Source: Bursaphelenchus xylophilus
Lineage: Eukaryota > Nematoda > Chromadorea > Rhabditida > Aphelenchoididae
Length of the DNA stretch: 64,000 nt
Direction of reading: 5' to 3'
Assembly: GCA_904066235.2 (NCBI GenBank)
Contig: CAJFCV020000003.1
Span: 9,982,001 to 10,046,000, forward strand
Shown: positions 22,101-35,399 of the stretch, in pieces
How positions within the stretch are numbered: position 1 is the first letter of the stretch
How the letters are laid out: every line of letters starts with the position of its first letter
Program-made: the position numbers and the translations under genes
The notes under the pieces: model-generated
Databases searched by the model: none
What the model was told of the DNA's origin: nothing
Seen by the model: only the letters and a program-made list of their open reading frames with translations

Positions 22101-24760
22101 TTTACTCCGCTATTCCTGTCCATGATTCGATAAAGCCGCATGGCAAAAGGCGTGTCCAAATTTCCCCGAAAACAACACCTAAAACAGTATTCGGCAAACT
22201 TTGGGCTCGAAAAAAACTACTAGTTACCGCGAGCAGTACGAGGAAAAAACTGCTAGTTACCACGAGTATGTCTCCGGAATCGAATTATTATTTGTTCGAA
22301 ATGAGATTATTCCACACGGTGCAAAGAGTTTCCGTAACGAGCCTCAAATATCATGACGAATATCGTAAAAATAGGCATCTGTTGGTGGGGGAGGGGGATA
22401 AGGTGGGATGTTTTGGAGAAATTTGATTTCTGGTGCCAGTTTTCGTACTAAAAATGGAATCATATTATGCTATAGTGTAGCAAGAATTCAAATGGCCAAA
22501 AAGGGAAAAAGGCGAGTTAGATTTTATTAAAATACATAGTAGTGACCAGAGTTGGATATAACAAATCTGGATGGACAAGCGAGATGATGGATGAAGGGGG
22601 AATGCGGAAGAAAGAAAGTGATGTTAGGTCATTCGACTTTGATAAAAACGATGACTATATATTTTCGACAGCTACTATTTACATAAACAAATATTTTTTC
22701 TCAATTTTTATCGATCTTGGACAATGAGTTTGACAAAAAATCGAGATTATTTCACAAGGAAAGGCACTTTTAAGAGGCTCCTTCTTTTAGATGGGGCATA
22801 TCTCAAAAAATATGTAAAATCACGCTGACTGAGAATATGTGAAAATTAGCTGACCAATTTCAGGTGGGTCATAAGCCCCTTTCCGCTAAATTTTTTTACA
22901 GTTTTACAATTTTTTGCAGTTTTACAATCTGATATCTTAAAATCAGATTTAGTACATAGTATCTGTTGCAGTCGAAATCGTAGGCGATGAAAGGGTATTT
23001 GAGATGCTGTGCGCAAGACCTTTCTACATGTGTTTTACAGAAACCATGTAAGTCTGAAAACGGGAAGATGCCAGACGTTGACAGGGAAGACATGCTTGAT
23101 CTTTGTGCGTTTAGTTCAATTGTTTTTGACTGTTTGAGAAAACACACGGAAAAATCTCATTATTTGTCTTATAAAGCTCGACCTAATGTACTCAGTTACT
23201 GCTATGTGGACTAAATATAATAGTCGAAAAACACAATATTTGTAAAAGATCGTGTGACAATAAATACTCTAATAGGACGTCTGGTACGATACTAGATAGA
23301 TCACCAAAAAAATGTTAAAACCAGCTTAGAAGACGACGATGACCCTAGTCTTCCAGACAAAACATTACCCCATTAATGGCGGCAAAATTACCCAAGAAAC
23401 AAAAAAAAAGAAACACCCATTTCACATGATGACTTTTTTCGGACAGACCAAAGTTGAAGTTGGTCTACAACAATATAATTAATTCTTAATTAAAGCTTAA
23501 GGGCACTTACATCTTAAATTGTGGGTTGGAAAAGGTTGAAATGAGTCGAAGTTGTTGTCCTCAGAGAATGTTCGAATGCACGTTTTACTATGATGTGGGA
23601 GGAGTTTGCGTTGACATGAGAATCCGATTAATTGGGAAAAGGATTTGTCAGAGCGAAAGTCCGTTAAACATAAGCTTTTAGCTATATGTAGCAAGTAAGG
23701 AGAGTTAAAAATATTTGAGGACAAATTTAGGACCGGAAATACTGTATGCAGTCTTTAGTTTTTAGCAAAAGTTGACGTTGTTTGTTCAAACACCTACCAT
23801 CTACGGTAGAAGCTGGCATGGGACATTTTCGGCGCTGCGACTTTTTGGGTCAGCAACAGTTCGGGTCAGCGTTTTTTGTGTGTGGATCGCGTGGCTTCGT
23901 AATTTTATGGATGGGGAGGCTAGGAGAAGGCTTAGTTAGTGGAAATAATAAGACTTATGGGGTCCTAGATAAGCTTGCACCTATTTTGGGGTATTTCACG
24001 TGTACTCACTTCAATAATATCTAGGTAAAGGATATAGATTTTCGTTTTTTGTCGCAAATTTTGGTATTTTTATATGTTACAATAACTCAGGGTGAAGAAA
24101 CCAAACATTAGTAATATAATAGCTAAAATTAGAAGCAGTGGACATATTGCAAGCATTTGTCAAGTCTCCGCCGAGCCTTCATCGAGCGTCCGCCTTCTAT
24201 CCAGCAGCTTTGCCAGACCTCGTGGGCATTTCCTAAATCTTTTATTTGGGTATCCCCCTGCCCAACGCCCCGTATCGACCGATCTTGTGTTGACCCTACA
24301 AGTCGGGGCGCGACATTTTCATACCAAAATTTAAATAAAAAAAAATAAAATTTTCCCATTTTTGATATAAAAATCTCAGTCGTTTCTGAAAAAGGCGATC
24401 TAGGAGTCTCGTATATCTTCGAAAAATTATTTTCAACCGCGCCGTGCAAATACACACCCACGTATGTCATGGTCTTTCGTCAGATATTTGTAGTGCAGAG
24501 ATCCCCCCAGTAAAGTTTGAACGGCAACCCGCAAGGAAACCATCAAATATCTAAATCTGGCAACCTCATTCCCACCAACCTCAACTCCACCCTCACTCCA
24601 TTAACACTTCCTCAATTTGTCGCCAAAAAAAGCATTCGACGGAAGTGGGGAAAACAAATTTTTTCCAAGTTCAAATTTCAAACAAACTTGTAACTTTTTT
24701 TGCAAAAAAAAACTAAAGATTAAAATTTTCGAAAAACAAAAATAGAAGTATAAAATTTAT
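19153..24760. other. Gene-poor 5.6-kb region
   Basis: No gene is recognised. It contains GCACNGTGC-related boxes near 19210-19350 and a MITE at 21820-21978. ORFs at 20957-21175 (-), 22079-22426 (+), 23782-24024 (+) and 24129-24470 (-) lack recognisable domains. The stretch 20280-20900 has the even base mix of a decayed transposon, but no family was identified. The segment 24160-24320 is more GC-rich than its flanks and open in three frames. It could be an unrecognised exon. Confidence 0.4.
21820..21978. mobile_element. TATCAGACTGTCGGG MITE
   Basis: Inverted ends TATCAGACTGTCGGGAAAAT and ATTTTCCTGACAGACTGATA. It is ~159 bp, non-coding, and internally rich in GTCGC and TTTCTCG phrases shared with sister copies. 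Confidence 0.75.
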
Positions 24761-27700
24761 TCATTTCGAACTAATCATTTCCAATAAATCCCTTCGTATT
24801 TCACAAGAAAATTGCGTCGCAGTCGACCGGTCGTATCGGCTGAATGAGCCGTCAGCACCTACCACTGAAAATATCTCCAGTTAGAAGGCTATTTATAATG
24901 TATGTTTACACCAAACAAAATTATATTATACATGGTTGACATCATATTTTTCTTATTCTTACATCGCACGTTATTTTGAAAATTTCCGAAAAGTTCGTAT
25001 TTTGGAGAGCCCAAATTGTAAAGGTGGTACTTTTTAAAGTAGTAATTAATTATTTGCATGCCAAAATGTATCAGGAAAGAGTACTTTTTTGGGGAGAAAA
25101 AACAAGTTTGGGGTCATATCCGATGAGATTTTTCAGCTGTTGCAAAAACCCACTTTCCGTAGTGAAAACTTTTTTTTTAACATTTCAACTCTAATACTGA
25201 CAATTGTACATAAAATTATTTGTATATTTGCTATGCGTTTCATTTTTCTCACAACCAAATTTCGAGGATTTGTCATCAAAAATTTTTAAAATCCTTAAGC
25301 CTCATTTTTCGTATAAAATGTCCCCGGCAGGGTAATGCAAATCGACTTACCGACAAGAGAATTACCCATAAACCCGGCTTGTGTCCTGAGAGTATCATTT
25401 TGAGATTTGTTTTCATTGCCTAAGTGGATTCGAATCTGACTGGGCCGGCCTTTTAGTGTGAAGAATTTTTTGAGCAGACTGAAAATAAAAAAATACAGTC
25501 ACATATAACAAATATGACAAAAAAAACAAAGATTTTTCTGAAAAAAAATAAAATAAAATTTACCTTGATTCCAACGCCTCGAACAGACTGAAAAGATGGA
25601 TGGTACTGTGATTACTGCAGACGCACAAATATGCCGAGTCTTTGGAGAAATTTATACTGAAAAAGAAACATTTTATTGCTTGATTCAAACTTCGGAAGCC
25701 TCAGTTTTCTACCAATGATAATTTCTTGAAGTTTTACCTTGAAATTAAAGCATTTTGCGAGCCCCGTCTAAACTCGTACAACATATGGCCAGACAAAGAG
25801 TTGAACACACGGACGAGGGTTCCTTTTATCGATGCGGTGGCTATTAGAGATCCTGAAATTTCAACTGTAAACTTATGACATCGTTTTTGTGATGAAGCGA
25901 CTGCTAAATCAATTGAAAGTTTATGCAATTTGCAGCTGCACCTTTTCAGAAACAACCGAAATTTTTGCCCACAGACTAGCAGTTGTCTCAAATTTCGCGG
26001 CGGCGCAATGGAAAAAGGGTTGTGTCGCAGCGATCTTGTTTAAAAAATCAAATGCACTGTGCAGACCTTTTTTCGTGCCCAGTGCGGCGCACGTCGAAAA
26101 TCCAGAATTTTTAGCATTTGTGAAAATCCTAAAACTTCTTCGTTGGCAATGATTTACCGTGGCGGACCTGATCCATTGGCAAAAAACACAACATTTTGCA
26201 TCCGGGAAGCATTAAAAATGTTGCAAAATACCTCCGCCTCCAAGTGAAGATACTTCGATTTCAAAAGTCCGCCGCTCTTTTTGTGAGGAAAAGCCTTTCA
26301 AAACGGAGTTCTTTTAGTTGGAAAGGGAGGCATTTTGCCACATTTTTTGAAACTTCCCGGATGCAAGATGGTATATTTTGCCACTGGATCAGGCCCGTCA
26401 CTGCAGAGTCCTGGTCGATTTTAATCAATCAAAATCATACATATGCCTTCGAAAACCTAGTCTTCATTTACATGAAACTTTGTCAAATGTCAAAAATTTG
26501 GCACTTGACATTTTCAAAAACGTATCGCGCTCTACCTTGAACTTTTCGGGTCTTTGTGTATGAGTTAATCAGAGATCAACATTTTCTGCACTTCGTAAGC
26601 CCTACCCTTTTCACAGTCATATTGTGAATCATCTTAAAAAATTGTATTGTGTATGAAATATGATAGAAAACCGTTCGATAAGCCCTTTTATGGGCAGGGT
26701 TTTAATTTGTTAATGGCATCGTACTTTGGAAGTAATGTCGGAAAAAATTCTGTCCGTAAAAATTTTTTTACAGAGCAAAGATATTGATCCTATTAGCTCC
26801 GGGTTTGTGAAATTTTTGCTATCAGCTCATCGCAAAATCTTATACTCAGCTCCATAAAAGGCTCAGCCAAAGTCCGGGTCCTCCTCAAGAACACATTTCC
26901 TTACATTAGGACGTCCTTACCGTTCTGATTGGCAGCTAAAGCCTGAATTGCATGTTGATGTGCCCTGATCGTAGTCGTCCGTATTTTATCCTGGTTCAGT
27001 CGGCAAACGGACACGTGCCCATTCACCACCGACGGGAATGCGAGCAATTCCGACTCGCAATGACTTAATTCGCAGATCCCTCGGGGATTGAACGCCGTGT
27101 CGAAGTAGATTAGAAATTCGGGAATGTCGGAAAAGGAGAACACTTGAATTTGATACTCCAAGATTATGACGATCCGATGACGATTCACTTTGACCCCAAC
27201 CACCTTGGAGGGGAGGTTCAGCTCGATGACGATCTTTTGCAGACACACGTCGTAGATGAGGACTGAAAGCTTTGGTTGAGATAGCTACACCACTAACTCG
27301 CGGAGCCGTATTTTACAATAAACAGATAGATGCTCAAAATTCGACGCATAAGTTTTGACGAAGCCTGACGAAAATTTGGCATGTAAAGCTCAGGTGGGGG
27401 ACATAAACCATATCAAATTTTTCGATCGCGTTTTGCAAATACCGTCGATTTTTTTTAAGTCGAAAGTTACCACAAACTTAGCTCTTTTTAGGTGGTTTCA
27501 ACGAGAAAAATAATTAACTTTTTTTGACATCCCATTATTTAAAAAAATGACATTTTTGCCAAAAACTGCACGAACATATTGAGCAGAAAGGTTTCTTTAG
27601 CTATTTTATCCATTTTTTGCTCTTCAAAATCGCAAAAAAAATATTTTTTCTACTGAAAATTGTCAGTGAACACTTTCAGAAATGAATTCTAAGACTTTAA

Positions 27701-28048
27701 TTAGCATTTGTTAAACTTCTAAATAATCAAAATTTAAAACTTTGTAGGCCTTTAGTAAACAAAAAAAAATGAATTTTGTGTCGCGCAAAAAAAAATTTCT
27801 TGTCAATATTTCCCCTAAACAAACCTAAGCATGAGCTTACCTTTATTCTCAGCAAATGCCGGCCTTTCTCCCCCAGCCACCAATGCAACCAGACTGCATC
27901 GAAAAATTGGCTCGGCCGCCTGCAACGAGCCGCCGAAATCCACCCTGCACACCACTTTCAAGGGGTCCGAATTCAAAACCACGAGGCCCTGATCGGTGGC
28001 GCAGCAAAAACAATCGAAATCCGGGCCGAACGAGATGGAGCGGAGCAT
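24761..28048 (-). CDS. epg-6: EPG-6 / WIPI3-4 type PROPPIN, six exons
   Basis: Minus-strand exons 28048-27841, 27262-26921, 25852-25738, 25656-25564, 25478-25351 and 24864-24761 encode 329 aa with frame kept throughout. The product is a seven-bladed beta-propeller that binds PI3P and acts in autophagosome formation. Evidence: DCFCCATDQGLVVLNSDPLK near the N-terminus, RCSLVALVAGGERPAFAENK, ANQNGSLIATASIKGTLVRV, and the PI3P-binding FRRG motif at residues 211-214. The GGG-x-x-P block and short length favour the EPG-6 (WIPI3/4) group over ATG-18. The first codon used is MLRS. The frame stays open further upstream, so an earlier start or 5' exon is possible. The stop codon overlaps an AATAAA. Intron 3 (1.07 kb) contains a degenerate GCACNGTGC patch at 26050-26095. 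Confidence 0.9.
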
Positions 28049-28557
28049 TTTTCTCACGTCAATTCCATCGGGAAACGCTAAACTTTGACCCTTTGAAGGG
28101 AGGAAATTGGACTCTAAAAGGGGATGGTGATTAACAATGTGATTAACAATATGTTGTCGAAAAGGAGGGTGTTTATGGAAAGCGGAAGAAGGATGAGTGT
28201 ATAACAATGAGGTCGCTGACAAAAATGTCAAGGATTGGACTCGAAAAACAATTTTTTTTAACGGGGACTTCAAAGGGAGAAGGTCGATATTTGGATTGGA
28301 AATTTAACGAGGAAGTGCTCAAATTTGAAGAAAATATTTTTACAAATCTTAATGCCAAATTAAAATAAGAGGTTACAAAGACAAATATGAGGTTGAACAT
28401 CTTCAGAGTTCCTATAAAACGCGTGGTAAAATTTTCAAAAATTCATATATAAAATTTATAGGCCCTTCAGTGCGTCGAACTTCAAACACTTCCTTTGAAA
28501 ACCCACTCCAACTCTATATAGAAAATTTGAACAACACGTCTGAGAATCGAACAGAAA

Positions 28558-28716
28558 TATCATTATGTCGGGAAAATAATGAGCGCACTGTCACATTGAA
28601 AATCGCGCCACCACCGAGAAAATGAATTGTGTCGCGGCAAGATCAAATTGTTTGTTACTTCAGCAACGCGATTGGAGCAGCGACATTATGCTTATTATTT
28701 TCCCGACATACTGATA
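28558..28716. mobile_element. TATCATTATGTCGGG MITE
   Basis: Inverted ends TATCATTATGTCGGGAAAAT and ATTTTCCCGACATACTGATA, ~159 bp, non-coding. Same GAGCGCACTGTC inner start as the 14177 and 21820 copies. Confidence 0.75.
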
Positions 28717-29993
28717 TAGATGTTAAAATTTCGACTTTAAATTCTCATTAGCTTCTGTAAAAGGCCAGCCAAAAAATTTATATGTGATATGAAAGCCACT
28801 AGGTCATATTTTCCAAGCGTTATTAAAATTTCCACGCCCCAATTTCTGATCGTCCATGATTGTAGAAACACAAAAATTTACTATCACGGCAAGCCATAAA
28901 ATGGAAGAAACTTTGCAAACAAAATCTCTCTCCAACAATCCCGAAAAATATATTTTTTTGATATCAAGAGGGGGCCTCGGTTGGTAACCCGAGAAGCGAG
29001 AAAAAATCAAAATATTAACAGTGGAATCAGATGGGGCTGAATCAGCAAAAAACTGAAAACGAAATCGTTCGTCCACCGCCGCATTCCTTCAGGCTGTTTT
29101 AACAAATTCGCGCGCTCCGTTGATTGCGCGTTTAGAGAAGGGGAAGACCGTTAAAGAGGTCAGAAGCGCCTCGGCTGCCCTTAGGGTGGGAAATGAGCAA
29201 AAAAACAAGGGTCAACAAGATTTAGAGAGCTTGGAGTGACCGGCGGGCAGGGAGAAACGGGGACGGGGGGTCTTGAGAACAAGCGGTAAAAACAGTGACT
29301 AATTTAAACAAGGGCTATTAAGTTTTCAAAATGTCTTTTTAAATTTGACGCAGATGAACTGGGGGCGCCAGGAAGAGTTTACAAAACTTCACACACATTT
29401 TCAATATAGTGAAACTTCTGTACAACAAAGCCTGGTTATAACACCAAGCTTGTCAGAGACCCTAAAGAGTAAAGTTTTTGCCAAGAAAAAAGTCGTTTAC
29501 CTAATATTTTAAAACCGATTCGGTGTGTAGAGGTATGAAAAACTTCAGATTTCAAAAAGAAGGAAAAATATGGCCTCAAATCTCACACATACCGCTTTCC
29601 TTATCGCTGTTATCTATAATCTATTATAACACTATGCAAAAATGCGCAATGTTCCCACGCCCTTTTCTTTTTTCCCAGAAGACAGTCCGTACATTTCAAG
29701 TTGGTCATCCGGTCGCAATCTGAAATGTTATGTCTTCTTATAATGCTTTTCTTATTATTTTTTTTATTTTTGACTCTTTGGTATTATCTTCTTCATCCTT
29801 CTTCGGAGTCCAGCTGTGTAGAAAGAGCTTCTTCGGGCTGCTTACAGAGTAACACCCGATTTGCTATTTTTGACAACAAAACGGTCGCGACAGACATGCC
29901 ACAACAACAGGAAACGCAATCAAGGAAAGAAATTTTTGGGTCTTTTCGTAGAAAAATGTGGAAGCCTGTGTGTCAAGGGCATACAGGTATTGT

Positions 29994-30152
29994 TATTAGT
30001 CTGTTGGGAAAATAATGTGGATTTATCGCGCCTTGGAATTTACCATCATCGCTTTGAGATGGCTAGCCGTGGCTGGGGACTTGGCGTGTGGTTGAGGCGA
30101 GGCTTATCGTTTTTCAGCAACAAATCCACATTATTTTCCCGACAGGCAGGTA
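29994..30152. mobile_element. GTGGATT-subtype MITE
   Basis: Ends TATTAGTCTGTTGGGAAAAT and ATTTTCCCGACAGGCAGGTA. The subterminal sequence is AATGTGGATTTATCGCGCC instead of GAGC. It shares this with the copy at 52276-52437, so they form a subfamily. Confidence 0.75.
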
Positions 30153-30664
30153 TGGCATTCCATGCAGGTTTTTGACTAGCTCTATATTATTCTTTGAAGG
30201 TTTTACTTAGCCGTTACTTTTACATGACAACCAATGTATAAACTTTGAATTTTTTACGACAACAGAACAACTGTAGAAGGTCAGTCAATAAATTTTGCCA
30301 TTTTCTGAATAGTGGAAGGCCCGAATCTCTCATGTTTCTTACAAAATTATGTTATAAACATGACCCAACTCTGATCAAACCCTATTTAATCATCAAAGGT
30401 TCTTCTTGAAAGCTGTGCAATTACTGACCTATCAATCAAAAAATTAATACTTTTTCAGCGTAAACAAAGCAGTGACTAACCTTGTATTTCCAATCTACAA
30501 CCCAAATAATGAAAAATCATTTTAAACATCAAGGTCCAACCCAGCTTCCGCCCTAAATGAGTGACTGTCACTCTTGCGAAGGCCCAAAATTCGGCGTGAT
30601 AAGACCCTCGTCTTATCGATTTCCCCGTTAGCATTCGACTTGTTAGTTGCTGAAAAACAAAAAT

Positions 30665-33464
30665 ATGAGATCGATTCTGTTGCTCGGTCTCCTCGTTTTG
30701 TCCGCTTTCGCGGCCAAACATCCGCTCAGCCGGTTTAAGGATTTTGGGAGGAAGACTGAAGACAGCTTCGAGGAGGAGTCGGATGAGGAATACGATTTTG
30801 GAGATGAGGAGAGGGCGACGGAGGTGGAACCTGTGATTGTCTGCAGGGCGGATGGAAGTAAGTGCTTTATCATCAAAATTGCAGAAGTTCAGACGTTCGC
30901 GTTAGCTTGAAATTTTGCGTATAGTAAGAGCTGTGTTCGAAAACTTGAAAAAAAAATTAATTTTTCGCTATTAACTTTTGCTGTAGAAAGGTCGTTCTAT
31001 GAGGGTTTTACAGGCTCCTAATTTTTGTAATATAGCGACTTTTAAGGACATCCGAAAGGTTCAACGTGTTTTGCAAACTTTCTGACTACCGCTCTCCACA
31101 TTCATCGCAGTGTCTCACTCTCAAATATCGTCGAATATATCAATAGCCGCTGCAAACCCTAAGCTAAAATTTTGAAAAATTGACACGCAAACCATGTCTT
31201 ATATAATTGATAAGAAATGCGTAAAAACCCCATCAAATGCCGTTCCTTTCCCAAATTGTACCCTCAAATTTACAGAAGACCCATGTCATTGCGACAAGAA
31301 CAAAGGAATCATAAATTGTCGGAAGTTGGCCACACAGAAAGGCAAAGATGTCCATGGCGGCCAGCTTCAAGTTGCCGCCATAAAAACCGAGGACGATGAT
31401 TTCAAAGCCAAATACATTGTAATGGCCAACAATCGGATCACATATTTGGATGGGGAAACTATTACTCCGGGACAGCGGCTAACGGTCGAAGCATTTGACT
31501 TCACTTACAATCAAATTGCTGTGATCAATCCACAGACCTTTGACAACTTCCCGAAACTGGAGAAATTGCGGCTGAGCTACAACTTTTTGAAATTGGATTC
31601 GACGATGGAGTAAGTTGAAAAAATGTTGGAAATTGCAGCAGAACCTATCTAAAAGAAATTCAAGAAATTCCAAAACAACACAGTCTCGGTACAGCGAACA
31701 ATTTCAAGGTTCCACGTGTAATTTTTAGGCCAATAAGAACTTCTGTACAGCGAAGTTCCTCCATAATGAATAACTCTTTTATCCCCCTTTTGGCCCTTTA
31801 TACCAAAACTTGACTAAAAATAATAATGATCTAATAAACCCAAATATATTTCAGTGGCTGGATAACCGACAAGCTGGGCGACTCCCTCAAGAAGCTTTAT
31901 TTGGATTACAATTCGATTGACAAGATCGAAGACGGAGTTTTTGATCCGCTGAAGAAACTGGAAACATTGGTCTTGGATGGAAATCCGCAGCTCAAATTGA
32001 CCGACAAAACTTTTGGAAAGGAAATGGCCAGCTTGAAGGAACTGTCATTGGATCACTGTAAATTTACAACTCTTCCAGACAAGTTGTTCGACAATCTAAA
32101 GTAAGACTGTTTGAATAGAGATTTTTTGAAGTTTAGGTGAGATATAAACGGACTTGGGTTATCAACATTTTACTTACAGATCTCTCGAGAGCATCTCCCT
32201 GATCGGAAACCACTTTGTCTCCATTCCCTCTGCTCTTGGAAATGTAGCCAAGCTGACATACATCGATTTGAGCAAAAACGAATTGACCGAGATCCCTGAA
32301 GACTCGTTCAAAAAGAATCCAGAGTTACAAGCATTGTTCCTCAATGACAACAAATATTTGAGCAAGGTGGATGACTGTGGACTCTGTGGTCTGAAGGAAT
32401 TGAAAAAAGTGATTTTGAACAAAAATCCACAACTTTATCACATCCACAAAAACGCCTTCGGCTATGCGGAAGGAGACGGGCCTAAGGCGCTGGAGACGCT
32501 ACTCCTTGACCATTCAAATTTCTCAACTTTGGACAAGGATACTGCTCCATGGGACAAGCTGGACCAGTTGGCTTTGGGAGGAAACCCATGGAATTGCAAT
32601 GATGATTTGGACTGGCTGCTGAAGACTCCGGGCTTGCATCTGACTGGAGAAGAGGTGCCAAGGTAAGTACGACTTTTATGGAAAAAACATAAATGGCAAG
32701 TCAATACCCTGCACTTTGGATGATGGGGTCTTTTTGTTCCCGGTCCGGTACTGTCTCCAATACGCTTTTGTCCGCACATTTTTTTTACTTTTTTCCATAA
32801 TCCGGAGCTTTCATTAGCCAGTTTTTTCTTACTATGACTTCCGTATAGGCCGGTTCAGGCTCATGAACAACACACGTGAATTTTTCCCCCAGCCTTTCGG
32901 CCGCAGCTTAGAGACGTCTTGGCGATGTTAAGCAGCGGAATCTTGGCATAACGTTATCCCACCTCCGTGGCGTCCTAGCTAAGCTTACTGATCAGCATTA
33001 ACCATTTGAGCAATAATTTTGCGCTATGAAAGGGCTAACAAACGGCCGATAATGAAGGCTATGCCAAGATTCCGTCGGCCCACATTTCCCGAAAGGCGAT
33101 AAACACACTTCTGAAACAACATTCGAACTTTTCAAATTAACCCATATTTTTCAGGTGCCAGGCTCCATCAGACCTCGCCGGCAAATCCATAATCAAACTT
33201 CGCGGTGATGCTGGAGTAAGCAGCGACTCTGACAGCTCATTCTTCGCCAGTGCCTTCTTCGCACTTCTTGGTTTAATTGCTATTTCCGGAATCGTCGTCG
33301 GTGGCTTTGTTCTTTGGACTCGTCGCCCAAGCAACCCGTTCTATCGCCCCACCATGCCTAACGTTGGGTTCAGTAATTTGACTACGGAGTTGGACATGGA
33401 GGACGAGGTAATGTCGCTGGCCGAGGAAGCCGACCTCGATGAGCCTAAACCTACACCGGTGTAA
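30665..33464 (+). CDS. Secreted-signal LRR type I membrane protein, five exons
   Basis: Exons 30665-30857, 31276-31609, 31855-32100, 32180-32662 and 33155-33464 encode 521 aa with phases matching. Order: signal peptide MRSILLLGLLVLSAFAA; an acidic stretch; an LRR N-terminal cysteine cap (CRADGKDPCHC...INC, about 61-80); about ten leucine-rich repeats (for example LEKLRLSYNFLKLDS, LKKLYLDYNSIDKIEDGVF, LTYIDLSKNELTEIP); an LRR C-terminal cap (NPWNCNDDLDWLL...RC, to about 420); and one transmembrane helix at about 448-473. A ~48-residue acidic cytosolic tail follows, ending KPTPV. It is an extracellular-LRR-only protein like those of nematode cuticle, epithelium or neurons; the orthologue is not decided. 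AATAAA lies at 33501-33506. The tail terminus -TPV could be a PDZ ligand, which is inference. Confidence 0.9.
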
Positions 33465-33666
33465 CATTGTAAAATATTTTTAATATATGGATCGATTTCT
33501 AATAAACATAATTTTGTGTTATGCAGGAAAAAATCTTTTATGCATTTCCAGATATATCTATTATGATATCGCAGCTTCAAATCCATTTCATTTTTCAAGG
33601 AAATTCGAAGGGAAGGCCATGAGAAAAGAATTTATTAATGCTCGTATTACATCTCCAAATTACAAA

Positions 33667-33894
33667 TTACGCGGCTCGTCGAAGACACGTCTGATAGCAT
33701 CGTTTTCCAGCGCACTGGTACTTGTTACAGTCGGCGTTGTGAACCAGCGAGCAGAAATCTTGACATTCTTTATGGCAATCGCTGTCCTTGTTACAATATC
33801 CGACAAAAGCGGGTTTTTGCTCCTTCACGGGATTCGAGGATACGAGAACCGCGAGTACGCTGATGACGACAAGGACAATGTTAATGTATTTCAT
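33667..33894 (-). CDS. Small secreted 8-Cys peptide
   Basis: A single-exon 75-aa protein with signal peptide MKYINIVLVVISVLAVLVSS. The mature part has eight cysteines spaced C-x5-C-x3-C-x3-C-x7-C-x4-C-x4-C-x3-C. The start at MKYI is chosen because it opens the signal peptide; an upstream in-frame ATG only adds non-signal sequence. The cysteine framework matches the C-terminal cap of the mucin at 36-42 kb and the peptide at 49872. It is not a family I can name. Likely a secreted disulfide-rich peptide of unknown role. Confidence 0.7.
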   Translation of the reverse strand: MKYINIVLVVISVLAVLVSSNPVKEQKPAFVGYCNKDSDCHKECQDFCSLVHNADCNKYQCAGKRCYQTCLRRAA

Positions 33895-35199
33895 TCTGTA
33901 GAAGGAAATGAGGCTGCAATGAGGTAACAATATAAAAGCGCGAACTAACATTCTTAAAATTTGACATGTACCATAATGTAGTCGTTTATGCAAAATTCGA
34001 AAAAATCTGAGCGTTGCAGTTCAAAAACTTCTCTTGTTAGCCGAAACTCGCAAAAAGGATAAACCAATAAAAAAGCGAATACAATAAATTAACAAGCAGC
34101 ATTTCTAAAACCATGCGGCGTGGTAAAAACAAACTAAAAACAAATAGTAAATGAAGATGGTGGTCAAAACATAGCTTACAAAATTCGCTGAATAAAGTGG
34201 CGGGAATTGGAGCTGAGGGTCTTGCAAAAAAAACAATCACAGGGTATTAGAGGAGTTGAAAAGCCAAAATTTCACAAGCCAAAATTACTTGGCAAATGAA
34301 AAATTTTATTGGCCACTTTGACCGTTATAACCCCTGCTTTTTCCTACTGTAACAGGCACAAAAAATCTCCTTTTCCAGAGAAATTCACAGGTTCAGCTTC
34401 ACACTTGAAACCACAAGCAAAAAATTTCAAAAATTTATGTATAACTTTACTTCACACATATATTATACAAGTATAGAGCTGAAAGAAAGTTCCAGGACAC
34501 CTCGCATTACAAAGAAAGCAAAGGAAATTTGATAAAGTTACTTTAAAAAGCGGGAACTTTTTTTGACAATACCTCTAACTATATGACCCTCAACGCAAAC
34601 CCCACAAATATCACAAGGAACAAAACTTAGATCTCCTACTGTTTACTCAAACTTACTTTTTATGAAAACACGAAAACCCAGGGTTTATTTGGAATGCTCA
34701 AATCTTGGGGAATCGTTGGAAGGAAATGAGATTGCAGACTGGATTTGGGAGGATTCGAAAAGAATAATAAAAAACGGGATGTTCGAAAAAAACTTGTAAG
34801 AGGGAGGGCAGGCGAAAGGGCATCTGAATTCAAAATTTACGAGTTAAATAAAAAAATTTCGACAAGTGCACAAGGTGGCACACCAAAAAAAAATTTTTTT
34901 TAAAATCGCCCTGAAACTTCCTAAGAAAACCATAACCGGCGTAAATTGTGTATGAATTTTAGAGTATTCGTATATTCTGTATGATTTTTTTCTTTTTTAA
35001 AGCGAAAATCAGACGCAATTTTCTCTAATTTATGCACGAAATGTGAAGTGGTGTCGCCAGTTCAATTTCTGTTTCACGTAGTTTTGAATGGATTTTGAAA
35101 ATCAATAACGCCTCCAAAGAAAGAAATGATGTCGCAACCAAAGCGAAATGTCTTTAAATGACGAATCTGAAAAGCTTCCAAGGGAAGTTAAGTTTTTCC
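33895..35199. other. Intergenic, AT-rich
   Basis: Nothing recognisable. It must contain the promoter of the minus-strand 8-Cys peptide in its first few hundred bases. Confidence 0.4.
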
Positions 35200-35375
35200 T
35201 TAAAATTTGCACACACGTCTGGCACAGGCGACATAACAATTGCTGAAGGTGTTAGTCCGCGCTTTGCAGGCACACCCTTTTTTGACCGCTTTGCAGTCAC
35301 ACCCTGTTTTGACCGTATCTATATATGCCTGTTCCTTACGGAACCTTCTGGAAATGCTTTGGAAAAAAATTAATA
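35200..35375 (-). pseudogene. Possible partial Cys-rich paralogue
   Basis: A minus-strand open frame ends TFSNCYVACARRVCKF and carries two near-identical tandem segments, GCDCKAVKK and GCACKA. The ending resembles ACRRRVCRF in the secreted peptide at 49872. A TTTCCAG acceptor near the 5' side (about 35352) could start a 3' exon, but I find no signal-peptide exon on this strand. Either a 3' exon of an undetected gene or a broken copy. Low confidence. Confidence 0.3.
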
Positions 35376-35399
35376 CAGTGGAACTTTGTACAAGGAATC

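Larger units (their letters stand above)
28049..30664. other. Intergenic region with two MITEs
   Basis: Divergent intergenic DNA between epg-6 and the LRR gene, so it should hold both promoters. It contains MITEs at 28558-28716 and 29994-30152 and a CAGTGGAAC-type fragment at about 29405-29470. A purine-rich stretch (GGGCAGGGAGAAACGGGGAC) lies near 29240-29275. No exon is supportable. Confidence 0.45.

Noticed and set aside
22079..22426. 115-aa basic ORF
   Set aside because: Starts with ATG and has an internal repeat (ARKKLLVT / TRKKLLVT), but no known domain. The repeat is a short DNA duplication.
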